DNA from: Alphaproteobacteria bacterium | GTDB lineage: Bacteria; Pseudomonadota; Alphaproteobacteria; Kiloniellales; JAKSDN01 | Direction of reading: 5' to 3' | Assembly (NCBI GenBank): GCA_030598385.1 | Contig: JAUVQB010000118.1 | Location: forward strand, 1 to 5,515 | DNA: 5,515 nt | Part shown: positions 1 through 5,146 of the stretch, piece by piece | Numbering within the stretch: the stretch's first letter is position 1 | Layout of the letters: every line of letters begins with the position of its first letter | Notes under the pieces: model-generated | What the model saw: only the letters and a program-made list of their open reading frames with translations | Database searches by the model: none | Told to the model about the DNA's origin: nothing | Program-made: the position numbers and the translations under genes

Positions 1-250
1 GGTCGTGGGCGTGCAGCTCGAGGATGCCGAACTGGCGCTCGACGAAGAGGATGCCGGGATCGACCTCGGGCACCGCGGTGAGCGCCAGGTCGATCACCCG
101 GTGGATCGCCAGCGCCGGCGCGATCTCGACGATCAGCGAGTGCATGCCCTCGATCGGCACATAGCCGCGGGCGCGCACCGGCGTCGCCATGTAGGCCGCG
201 AACTGGCGCCTCAGGTCCTCGATTCGCAGATAGACTCGGAGCTGCGCCAC
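1..250 (-). CDS. Tandem-domain BMC shell protein (BMC-T), CsoS1D/CcmP-like, 3' end outside window
   Basis: The 83 visible codons encode the first domain of a trimeric, pseudohexameric microcompartment shell protein. The key motif is FVERQFGILELHAH near residues 69-82. The adjacent Glu71-Arg72 pair matches the E-R pair that gates the large central pore in CsoS1D and CcmP (established for that family). The N-terminus (RVYLRIEDLRRQFAAYM, residues 5-21) aligns with RSYIFIDQLQPKTMCYL of the complete BMC-T encoded at 1574-2179, so the two are diverged paralogues. I chose the GTG start at 250 because GGAGG (plus 256-260) lies 5 nt upstream; a TTG one codon earlier would be only 2 nt from it. It is the last visible gene of the shell operon, 104 nt after the hexamer gene. 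The second BMC domain is expected beyond position 1. The family is confident; the exact start is less certain. Confidence 0.88.
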   Translation of the reverse strand, partial: MAQLRVYLRIEDLRRQFAAYMATPVRARGYVPIEGMHSLIVEIAPALAIHRVIDLALTAVPEVDPGILFVERQFGILELHAHD

Positions 251-279
251 CAACGCCTCCCTGGATCTTTAACTCAGCA

Positions 280-300
280 GGGCGCGGAGACTCCGCGCCC
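280..300 (-). promoter_or_regulatory. Strong intergenic hairpin after the hexamer shell gene
   Basis: Positions 280-289 and 291-300 are perfect 10-bp inverted arms (GGGCGCGGAG and CTCCGCGCCC) around a single A. As RNA this would form about 9 GC-rich pairs with a 3-nt loop. It lies between the stop of the BMC-H gene and the ribosome binding site of the downstream BMC-T gene. No U-run follows on the minus strand, so it does not look like a standard intrinsic terminator. An mRNA-stabilising or partial-attenuation element that keeps the hexamer transcript more abundant than the downstream trimer is a reasonable inference. The rest of the 251-354 gap holds only the downstream ribosome binding site. 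Confidence 0.5.
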
Positions 301-354
301 GGCAGCCGGAATCCCTAGGCAGGATCCTGTTCGGACTCCCCGGGCAGGAGGCGC

Positions 355-627
355 TCAGCCCGCGCCGAAGGTCTTGGTCACGTCCGGATGGGGCCGCGGT
401 ATGACATGGACCGAGACCACCTCGCCCACCGTGGACGCCGCCTCGGAGCCGGCCTCGGTGGCCGCCTTCACCGCGCCCACGTCGCCCTGCACCAGAACCG
501 AGACCAGCCCGGCGCCGACCTGTTCGCGGCCGATGATGGTGACGTTGGCCGCCTTCACCATGGCGTCCGCCGCGGCGAAGGCCGCCACGTAACCCCGCGT
601 TTCAACGAAACCGATAGCGTTCTGCAT
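355..627 (-). CDS. Hexameric BMC shell protein (BMC-H, PduA/CcmK family)
   Basis: This 90-aa protein is a complete single-domain BMC protein, the usual length for the hexamers that tile the facets of a microcompartment shell. The N-terminus [20 protein letters not shown] (residues 4-23) is the typical first strand and helix, and [20 protein letters not shown] (residues 40-59) is the signature second half. The pore loop reads V37-G38-A39-G40, where PduA has KIGSG, so the pore would be lined by alanine rather than serine and be somewhat less polar (inferred by alignment from memory). The C-terminus is short, without an added domain. The ATG at 627 is preceded by a near-perfect ribosome binding site with 8-nt spacing, as suits the most abundant shell component. 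It sits between the pentamer gene (59 nt upstream) and a second BMC-T (104 nt downstream). Confidence 0.96.
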   Translation of the reverse strand: MQNAIGFVETRGYVAAFAAADAMVKAANVTIIGREQVGAGLVSVLVQGDVGAVKAATEAGSEAASTVGEVVSVHVIPRPHPDVTKTFGAG

Positions 628-635
628 GTCTCTTT

Positions 636-641
636 CCTCCT
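636..641 (-). promoter_or_regulatory. Strong ribosome binding site of the BMC-H gene
   Basis: The minus strand reads AGGAGG here, 8 nt before the ATG at 627. It is the best Shine-Dalgarno match in the operon and supports both the start codon and high expression of the hexamer. The site lies in the 59-nt gap after the pentamer gene rather than inside an upstream coding region. Confidence 0.8.
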
Positions 642-686
642 ACACCGAAGATGCCACTTGCGTCACTGACGAAGGACCCGAGTACC

Positions 687-1001
687 TCAGGCCTTTTTGG
701 ATTTGGCCTTGGGCGGGGCCTTCGTCTCGCCCGTGGGATCGAGGGAGCCGACGACCAGCGCGTCGACCACCGCGTTTGCGCCCGGGAACCAGCCCTTGGC
801 AACCGAGCCTTGGGTGACCAGCACCCGTTCGCCCTCGCCGCAGCCGAGCGGATCGAAGGCGACCAGGCGCTCGCCCGCGCCGCCGCCGCCTCCACCACCA
901 CTGGCGGCGGCTTCCAAATCGATCTCCAACAGCGCCCCCGACGGCAGCTCGCCGAGCCGCTTGGTCGCCCAGACGCGCCCAACCACGTAGCCGGTTTTCA
1001 T
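687..1001 (-). CDS. Pentameric BMC vertex protein (BMC-P, EutN/CcmL family)
   Basis: This 104-aa protein belongs to the EutN/CcmL family, whose pentamers cap the vertices of the shell. The start MKTGYVVGRVWATKR, the central LVAFDPLGCGEGERVLVTQG (residues 46-65) and the late AVVDALVVGSLD (residues 77-88) are the standard family blocks. Two features are unusual. A run of seven glycines (residues 35-41) sits in the loop between the second and third blocks, and the tail after residue 89 is rich in Lys and Pro (ending KAPPKAKSKKA). I chose the ATG at 1001 because homology begins there and it overlaps the upstream stop as ATGA, indicating translational coupling; GAGGA lies about 8 nt upstream inside the preceding gene. 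An in-frame opening up to 1148 is not family-like and was discarded. The next gene, the hexamer, follows after 59 nt. Confidence 0.95.
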   Translation of the reverse strand: MKTGYVVGRVWATKRLGELPSGALLEIDLEAAASGGGGGGGAGERLVAFDPLGCGEGERVLVTQGSVAKGWFPGANAVVDALVVGSLDPTGETKAPPKAKSKKA

Positions 1002-1570
1002 GTCTTCATCCTCGCCACTTGCAGGCCGAGACTGCGGACCCGATCCCAGGCGAGCGGCGTCATGAGCGCCCGCCGGCCGAGCGTCAGCTTGGCGTGGGTC
1101 CGCGCGATCTCGGTAACCTTGGTTTCGTTGAGGAGCCCCTGCTCCCAATGATAAGCATCGCCGTCCTTCGCCGGCGGCCCCGCGGCCGGGGCCTGAGCTT
1201 GCCTCGCCGTCGCAACCTCCGACCCGCCGCCGGCACCACCGCCAGTGAGCCGGAAGCGCACACGGTTCGAGGCGATCGCGCCAAGCAGATCGCGCTCGAG
1301 AGCGCAGAGCGCCACCTGCTGGGCGAAGGCATTGAGGTCGGAATCGCCGGCGATCGCAATTTCGATCCCGCCGCCGCCGCCACCGCTGGCAAGCGCCGCG
1401 CGCACCCGCTCCGACAGGCCGCCGACCTCGCCGGAGCGCAGCGGCGCGGTAGAGGTTTCCTCAGGTGGTGCGGCCTGGCCGCCGCCGACGCTGGAAACGC
1501 CCGCCACCGCGTCGCGCAGCAGCTCGCGCACCAGGCTGCGGATTTCGTCATGGGAGGGTTGCGCGCTCAT
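998..1570 (-). CDS. Unknown BMC-associated protein with N-terminal encapsulation-peptide-like helix
   Basis: I do not recognise a named family for this 190-aa protein. Residues 7-23 (HDEIRSLVRELLRDAVA) predict a short amphipathic helix of the kind that targets cargo to microcompartment lumens, followed by a Gly/Pro/Ser-rich linker. Residues about 51-109 form a possible small alpha/beta unit, with strand-like IEIAIAG and VRFRL around helical FAQQVALCALERDLLGAI. It is interrupted by six glycines (63-68) and followed by GGGAGGG (110-116) and an Ala/Pro linker. The C-terminus (about 148-186) has a T-E...L-T-L...L-M-T-P-L-A-x-D pattern. From memory this resembles a short segment seen in some ethanolamine-utilisation and other BMC proteins such as the EutT N-terminus. 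It starts 3 nt after the BMC-T stop and overlaps the pentamer gene by 4 nt, so it is made together with shell parts. A lumenal scaffold, cargo adaptor or enzyme accessory role is inference. Confidence 0.85.
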   Translation of the reverse strand: MSAQPSHDEIRSLVRELLRDAVAGVSSVGGGQAAPPEETSTAPLRSGEVGGLSERVRAALASGGGGGGIEIAIAGDSDLNAFAQQVALCALERDLLGAIASNRVRFRLTGGGAGGGSEVATARQAQAPAAGPPAKDGDAYHWEQGLLNETKVTEIARTHAKLTLGRRALMTPLAWDRVRSLGLQVARMKT

Positions 1571-1573
1571 GGC

Positions 1574-2179
1574 TCAGAACCTCGCCGCGAGCGCGCCTTC
1601 GGCCGCCCGGGCCGCGGCCCGTACGTCGGCTTCCGAGCCGCTCAAGTAGAGCCGGCCGGTCGCGCCCATCATGCGGTAGTCGACCAGCTTCACGTCGGCC
1701 GACTTCTCGGCCTCGTTGGCGGCCAAAATGCTGTAGGCGGCGGGCTGCATCTCCAGCACGAAGAGGGATTCGCCCGGCAGGATCATCGAGCCCGCCTTGT
1801 TCCGGTTGATCAGGAAGGCGTGGTAGTTGTCGACCCTTTTCACGATCTTGGAGGCGAGGATCTCCGGCTTCATGGCATCGCCCTCGGTGGCGCCCAGATG
1901 ATCCAGGATCGCCTCGCCGGCGGCCTTGACGGCGGCCGTCGAGTGGGAATGGAACTCGAGATAGCCGAACTGGCGCTCGACCACCAGCAGGCCGGGCTGG
2001 ACGTCGACGTGCTTGATCGCAACGTCGATGAGCGGCTCGATATCGAGGCCCGGCTGCACCTCGATGACCTGGGCGGCCATGTTGGTGCGCGGCAGCACGC
2101 CGCGGATGAAGGTGCCCAGATAGCACATGGTCTTGGGCTGCAGCTGGTCGATAAAGATGTAGGAGCGAATGGTTGCCAT
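1574..2179 (-). CDS. Tandem-domain BMC shell protein (BMC-T), CsoS1D/CcmP-like gated type
   Basis: This 201-aa protein is a complete tandem BMC protein of the permuted kind that forms trimers, and in CsoS1D and CcmP stacks into double layers with a gated pore. Domain 1 covers roughly residues 4-97, with SYIFIDQLQPKTMCYLGTF near the start and VVERQFGYLEFHSHS at 66-80. Glu68-Arg69 correspond to the gating pair of CcmP/CsoS1D. Domain 2 covers about residues 105-201 and includes ASKIVKRVDNYHAFLINR, FVLEMQPAAYSILAANEAEK and GATGRLYLSGSEADV, all close to what I recall for CcmP. The ATG at 2179 was chosen because family homology starts there; the opening upstream to 2368 encodes non-family Arg-rich sequence overlapping the dehydrogenase gene. 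The ribosome binding site is ambiguous, with GGGAGGAA about 15 nt upstream and GGAG about 2 nt upstream. It lies 37 nt after the aldehyde dehydrogenase and is a paralogue of the shell protein at 1-250. Confidence 0.95.
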   Translation of the reverse strand: MATIRSYIFIDQLQPKTMCYLGTFIRGVLPRTNMAAQVIEVQPGLDIEPLIDVAIKHVDVQPGLLVVERQFGYLEFHSHSTAAVKAAGEAILDHLGATEGDAMKPEILASKIVKRVDNYHAFLINRNKAGSMILPGESLFVLEMQPAAYSILAANEAEKSADVKLVDYRMMGATGRLYLSGSEADVRAAARAAEGALAARF

Positions 2180-2216
2180 GGCTCCGCTCGTGGTTCCTCC
2201 CTCTCCGCTCCGCCGC

Positions 2217-3773
2217 TCACCCCGGACCCGACCGCATGCTTTGCAGTTCCTCCAGAATGATCTGGCGGATCTCCGCCCGAATCTCGGCCTGGGGGTCGCC
2301 GCTGTCCGGCGCGCCCTCAGGCGGCTCGTCTGCCGGGGAGACCTGCGCCACGGCCTCGTCCGCCGCAACCTCCTCCGCTTGGGTCAGCGGAAGCCCGTCG
2401 AAGCGGCCGAGGTCGATGCCGGTGTCCTTGTTGAAAGCCACCTTCACCCACTGGATCAAGTGCTGGGGCCCCACGTTCTCGGCGACGGAGCTGCGGCCGA
2501 AGAAGCCGGTGCCCACGGTCATGGCCGGCGCCAGGTGGGTCTGGAATCCGGCGGCGCCCACGCTGCAGGGCGCGTTGACGACGATTCGGAGCACGTTGAG
2601 CTCGGCTCCGAAGCGCAGGATCATTTGCGGATCGGCGCTGTAGATCGCCGCTGAATGGCCAGCGCCATGACGGCGGACCATGGCACGGCAGGCGCCCAAG
2701 CCGGCCTCGGCATTCTCCACCTCGTAGTAGCCCAAGACCGGGCAGAGCTTTTCGCGACTGAGCGGATAGTCGTCGCCGATCCGTTCCAGCGGCACGACCA
2801 GTACCCGCGTGTTGCGCGCCACCGTCAGGCCGCAGGCCTTGGCGATCGTTGTGGCGTCGCGCCCAAGCATGGCAATGTTGAAGGTGTCGCCCGGAAACAG
2901 GACCTCTTCGACCCGGCCGCGCTCGCTTTCACCGACGAAATGGCAGCCCTCGCGCTTCATCGCGCGCTGCAATTGCGGCGAAACCGCCGAGTGGGCAATC
3001 ACGGCGGACTCATTGGTGCAGAGGATCGAGTTGTCGAACGACTTGCTGTGGGCGATATGTCGGGCCGCCTCGCCCACGTCGGCGCTCGCATCCACGTAGT
3101 CGGGGCAATTCCCGGGGCCGACCCCGAGGGCCGGATTGCCGGAGCCGTAGGCCGCGCGAACCATCGGCGTGCCGCCGGTCGCCAGGATGACGCTGGTGCG
3201 GCTCGACGTCATCAGGCGGTCGATGATCTCCAAATTGGGCTCGGCAATGACCTGGATGATCCCGTCGGGCGCGCCGGCCGCCTCGGCCGCCCGGGCCATC
3301 GTCAGCGCCGCGTCGCTGCAGCAGGCCTTGGCCATGGGGTGCGGGCTGATGACGATGGCGTTGCGGGTCAGGAGCGCCAGCAGGATCTTGTAGAAAACCG
3401 TGCACACCGGGTTGGTCGAGGGCGTGAGGGCCAGGATCACGCCGGCGGGCCGCGCCACTTCGATCATCTTGCGGGCGGGATCGATCCGGTAGCCGGTGAA
3501 GTCGTCGTTCTTGTAGTGCTCGAACAGGCCCCGGCTGCACAGCTCATTCTTGATCGTCTTGTGCGCGACCACGCCGAAGCCCGTCTCCTCCACGGCCCAT
3601 TTGGCGTAATCGGCCGCCTTGGCGGCACCCGCTTCGGCCGCCGCCGAGGCGACGCGCAGCACCTCGGCCCGGTCGAACCGGCCATAGACGCTGAGCGCCC
3701 ATTCCGCGCGCTGCAGCATCGCCTCGGCCTTGTGGCCGGAGATGCTCGCCTTTATGTCCGCAGCCTCGCCCAT
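2217..3773 (-). CDS. CoA-acylating aldehyde dehydrogenase with C-terminal encapsulation peptide (PduP/EutE-type)
   Basis: This 518-aa enzyme belongs to the aldehyde dehydrogenase superfamily, in the acylating branch that converts an aldehyde, NAD+ and CoA to acyl-CoA and NADH inside metabolosomes. Early blocks include ARPAGVILALTPSTNP (residues 107-122) and NAIVISPHPMAKACCSDAA (138-156). The nucleotide-binding part has ILATGGTPMVRAAYGSGNPA (196-215) and VGPGNCPDYVD. The catalytic cysteine is Cys252 in DNSILCTNES, in the acylating-type context. After residue 460 comes an acidic, proline-rich linker, then a helix at 494-514 (PQAEIRAEIRQIILEELQSM) that looks like a cargo encapsulation peptide. 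C-terminal placement occurs in some BMC aldehyde dehydrogenases, whereas PduP carries its peptide at the N-terminus. The ATG at 3773 is the first possible start, since an in-frame TAG lies two codons upstream. No clear Shine-Dalgarno precedes it. It heads the operon, divergent from the AraC gene. The aldehyde substrate cannot be read from the sequence. Confidence 0.95.
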   Translation of the reverse strand: MGEAADIKASISGHKAEAMLQRAEWALSVYGRFDRAEVLRVASAAAEAGAAKAADYAKWAVEETGFGVVAHKTIKNELCSRGLFEHYKNDDFTGYRIDPARKMIEVARPAGVILALTPSTNPVCTVFYKILLALLTRNAIVISPHPMAKACCSDAALTMARAAEAAGAPDGIIQVIAEPNLEIIDRLMTSSRTSVILATGGTPMVRAAYGSGNPALGVGPGNCPDYVDASADVGEAARHIAHSKSFDNSILCTNESAVIAHSAVSPQLQRAMKREGCHFVGESERGRVEEVLFPGDTFNIAMLGRDATTIAKACGLTVARNTRVLVVPLERIGDDYPLSREKLCPVLGYYEVENAEAGLGACRAMVRRHGAGHSAAIYSADPQMILRFGAELNVLRIVVNAPCSVGAAGFQTHLAPAMTVGTGFFGRSSVAENVGPQHLIQWVKVAFNKDTGIDLGRFDGLPLTQAEEVAADEAVAQVSPADEPPEGAPDSGDPQAEIRAEIRQIILEELQSMRSGPG

Positions 3774-3781
3774 CGTCTACG

Positions 3782-3787
3782 ATGCTA
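3782..3787 (-). promoter_or_regulatory. Possible -10 element of the BMC operon promoter
   Basis: The minus strand reads TAGCAT here (4 of 6 matches to the sigma-70 -10 consensus). A transcript starting 6-8 nt further on would begin at or within a few bases of the ATG at 3773, which would explain the missing ribosome binding site. No good -35 box stands at the right distance (AGCGTG at 3810-3805). This would suit an activator-dependent promoter, because the proximal repeat of the putative AraC operator overlaps that position. This is a weak call based on arrangement rather than consensus quality. Confidence 0.25.
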
Positions 3788-3808
3788 GCGAATTCCACGC
3801 AGCGCACG

Positions 3809-3836
3809 CTTGACAGCATGGCGGGAGAACTTGACA
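3809..3836. promoter_or_regulatory. Direct repeats with 21-bp period: putative AraC-type operator
   Basis: CTTGACA occurs at 3809-3815 and again at 3830-3836, exactly 21 bp apart, which is two helical turns. Read toward the dehydrogenase gene the half-sites are TGTCAAG. AraC-family proteins bind direct half-sites with about this period (established for araI1/araI2). The pair ends 36 bp upstream of the first BMC operon gene and lies about 170 bp upstream of the divergent regulator. If the operon promoter is where I suggest, the proximal half-site would overlap its -35 region, as in class II activation. TTGACA is also a -35 consensus for the plus strand, but no good -10 follows either copy. Confidence 0.5.
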
Positions 3837-3868
3837 TCTCCAATTCGTCCTCCAGCAAAAGTCTGTTT

Positions 3869-3895
3869 GCCGGTTAGGCCTGGGATTAACCCGGC
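3869..3895. repeat. Imperfect inverted repeat in the divergent intergenic region
   Basis: GCCGGTTA at 3869-3876 faces TTAACCCGGC at 3886-3895; the arms match GCCGG/CCGGC plus TTA/TAA with one bulged base, around a spacer of about 9 nt. It could be a second regulator site or a 5' leader hairpin of the plus-strand regulator transcript. Nothing in the sequence decides between these, and in GC-rich DNA it may be chance. Confidence 0.25.
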
Positions 3896-4007
3896 ATGAA
3901 CTTGCAATGAAAATGGCCTTGAGGCACCCTGGGACGCAAGACAGGAGGCGGCCGCGGTTCGCCGAGTACGGCAGAGCGGCGCATAACCAAAAGAAAGCCA
4001 GGCCACG

Positions 4008-5048
4008 ATGTTGGACTGGAACAAGCAGGGGGCGGAATCCGGCCCGGGCGTCTTGGCGCCGGCGGCGACCGGCGCCGCGAGGTTGATCGAGACCTACGGC
4101 GGCGACGTGGACCGCGTTTTCGGACGCGTCGGCATCCCGCCGGAGATCATCGACAATCCGATCCAGAGCCTCAGCCTCGACGCCTTTTGCGGCCTCTTCG
4201 AGGAAGCCGCCCGGGTCACCCAGCACGACAACTTCGGGCTATGGTTCGGCCATCAATTCAAGCCGCGCGATCTCGGCATGTGGGGCTATATGGCGGTCTG
4301 CTCGCCCACGGTGGGCAGCGCGCTGGAGAACCTGATCGACCACTTCGAATACCACCAGCAGGGGTCCACCATGCGGCTCACCGAAGCCGACAGCCTGCTC
4401 AGGCTCGAGTATCAGATCTACGACGGCCGGATCCTGGAACGCCGGCAGGACGCCGAGCTTTCCCTCGGCATGTTCTTCAACGTCATTCGAGAATGCTACG
4501 GCACGGCCTGGGCGCCGGAGGAAGTCCACTTCGAGCATCCCAAGCCGCTCGACTGGAGGGAGCACGAGCGCGCCTTCGACGCCCCGGTTTACTTCAATCA
4601 GCCGACCAATGCGCTCCTGTTCCGGCGCGAAGCCTTGGCCGGCCGGATGCCGAACCGCGACTTGAAGCTCATGAACCTGGTGCAGACCTGCCTGACGGCC
4701 CTCGGCCTGAGCCAGGAAGCCTCGCAGAATCTGATCGACCGCTTGCGCAATCAGGTCCGCATCAAGTTGCCGGAGGGCTATCCTTCGCTCGACTCGATCG
4801 CCGCGGAACTCGGGCAATCGACCTCCGCCATCCATCGCAGCCTCGCCTTCGAGGGCCTCAGCTACAAGGACCTGGTCGAGAACACCCGCCGGGACCTGGC
4901 GCAGGTCTACCTGAAGCAGGCGCATATGGCGCTCTCGGAGATCGCCTTCCTGCTGGGTTATTCGGAACTGAGCGCCTTCAGCCGGGCGTTCCGCCGCTGG
5001 CACGGCGTGTCGCCGCGCGAGTATCGCGACCGGCTATCGCGAAGATAG
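4008..5048 (+). CDS. AraC-family transcriptional regulator with arabinose-binding-type sensor domain
   Basis: This 346-aa protein has the length and layout of AraC regulators carrying an N-terminal ligand-sensing domain of the Arabinose_bd type (about residues 18-210, with LSLDAFCGLFEEAARVT and DLGMWGYMAVCSPTVGSALE). The C-terminal DNA-binding domain (about 255-346) has two helix-turn-helix units. The first is LDSIAAELGQSTSAIHRSLA (261-280); the second starts at LSEIAFLLGYSELSAFSRAF (309-328) and runs into the family-typical FRRWHGVSPREYR. It reads divergently from the BMC operon with 234 bp between the two starts, and the 21-bp-spaced direct repeats lie in that interval. It is therefore the likely activator of the operon in response to the pathway substrate or an intermediate (inference). 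The ATG at 4008 is preceded by only a weak AGG about 6 nt upstream. The ligand cannot be predicted. Confidence 0.93.
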   Translation: MLDWNKQGAESGPGVLAPAATGAARLIETYGGDVDRVFGRVGIPPEIIDNPIQSLSLDAFCGLFEEAARVTQHDNFGLWFGHQFKPRDLGMWGYMAVCSPTVGSALENLIDHFEYHQQGSTMRLTEADSLLRLEYQIYDGRILERRQDAELSLGMFFNVIRECYGTAWAPEEVHFEHPKPLDWREHERAFDAPVYFNQPTNALLFRREALAGRMPNRDLKLMNLVQTCLTALGLSQEASQNLIDRLRNQVRIKLPEGYPSLDSIAAELGQSTSAIHRSLAFEGLSYKDLVENTRRDLAQVYLKQAHMALSEIAFLLGYSELSAFSRAFRRWHGVSPREYRDRLSRR

Positions 5049-5066
5049 CCGGGTAGCTGCTTCGCA

Positions 5067-5097
5067 GTGTCACGGCTCCGGCCCACGCCCCTTTTTT
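5067..5097 (+). terminator. Weak candidate intrinsic terminator of the AraC gene
   Basis: A C-rich stretch followed by six T residues (5092-5097) lies about 40 nt after the regulator stop. The preceding sequence can form only a modest stem: GGC 5074-5076 with GCC 5081-5083, and GTG 5067-5069 with CAC 5084-5086 across a 4-nt bulge. A small CTGC-TTC-GCAG hairpin sits just upstream at 5057-5067. Position and T-run suit a terminator; the stem is poor. The remainder of the convergent gap up to 5146 shows nothing else I can support. Confidence 0.35.
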
Positions 5098-5146
5098 GTC
5101 GATAGGCCCCTGCGCGCGGGCTGGCGCCGACAATCACTAAGCCATA

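Noticed and set aside
5..592. Plus-strand open frame of 195 codons
   Set aside because: It is antisense to both the partial BMC-T and the BMC-H gene and spans their intergenic hairpin; there is no protein family signal.
661..671. Palindrome CGTCACTGACG between the BMC-P and BMC-H genes
   Set aside because: The arms are only 5 bp with a single central base, too short to be a convincing hairpin or operator on its own.
1002..1148. Longer N-terminus for the pentamer protein
   Set aside because: The extra 49 residues are out-of-frame reading of the preceding gene; EutN/CcmL homology begins at the ATG at 1001, which also forms an ATGA overlap.
1019..2260. Long plus-strand open frame of 413 codons
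   Set aside because: It lies antisense to three recognisable BMC-related genes; its translation is rich in Arg, Gly, His and Ala with no family features, as expected from the mirror frame of GC-rich coding DNA.
2180..2368. Longer N-terminus for the complete BMC-T protein
   Set aside because: The extension is Arg-rich, overlaps the dehydrogenase 3' end in another frame and is absent from the family; homology starts at the ATG at 2179.
2655..3788. Plus-strand open frame of 377 codons
   Set aside because: It is fully antisense to the conserved aldehyde dehydrogenase and shows low-complexity Arg/Gly/His-rich sequence without recognisable motifs.
3810..3859. Sigma-70 promoter for the AraC gene using TTGACA as the -35 box
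   Set aside because: Neither TTGACA copy is followed at 16-18 bp by a credible -10 element; the repeats fit better as tandem regulator half-sites.
4239..5003. Minus-strand open frame of 254 codons
   Set aside because: It is antisense to the AraC regulator, whose sensor domain and double helix-turn-helix are clear; no motifs support the reverse frame.
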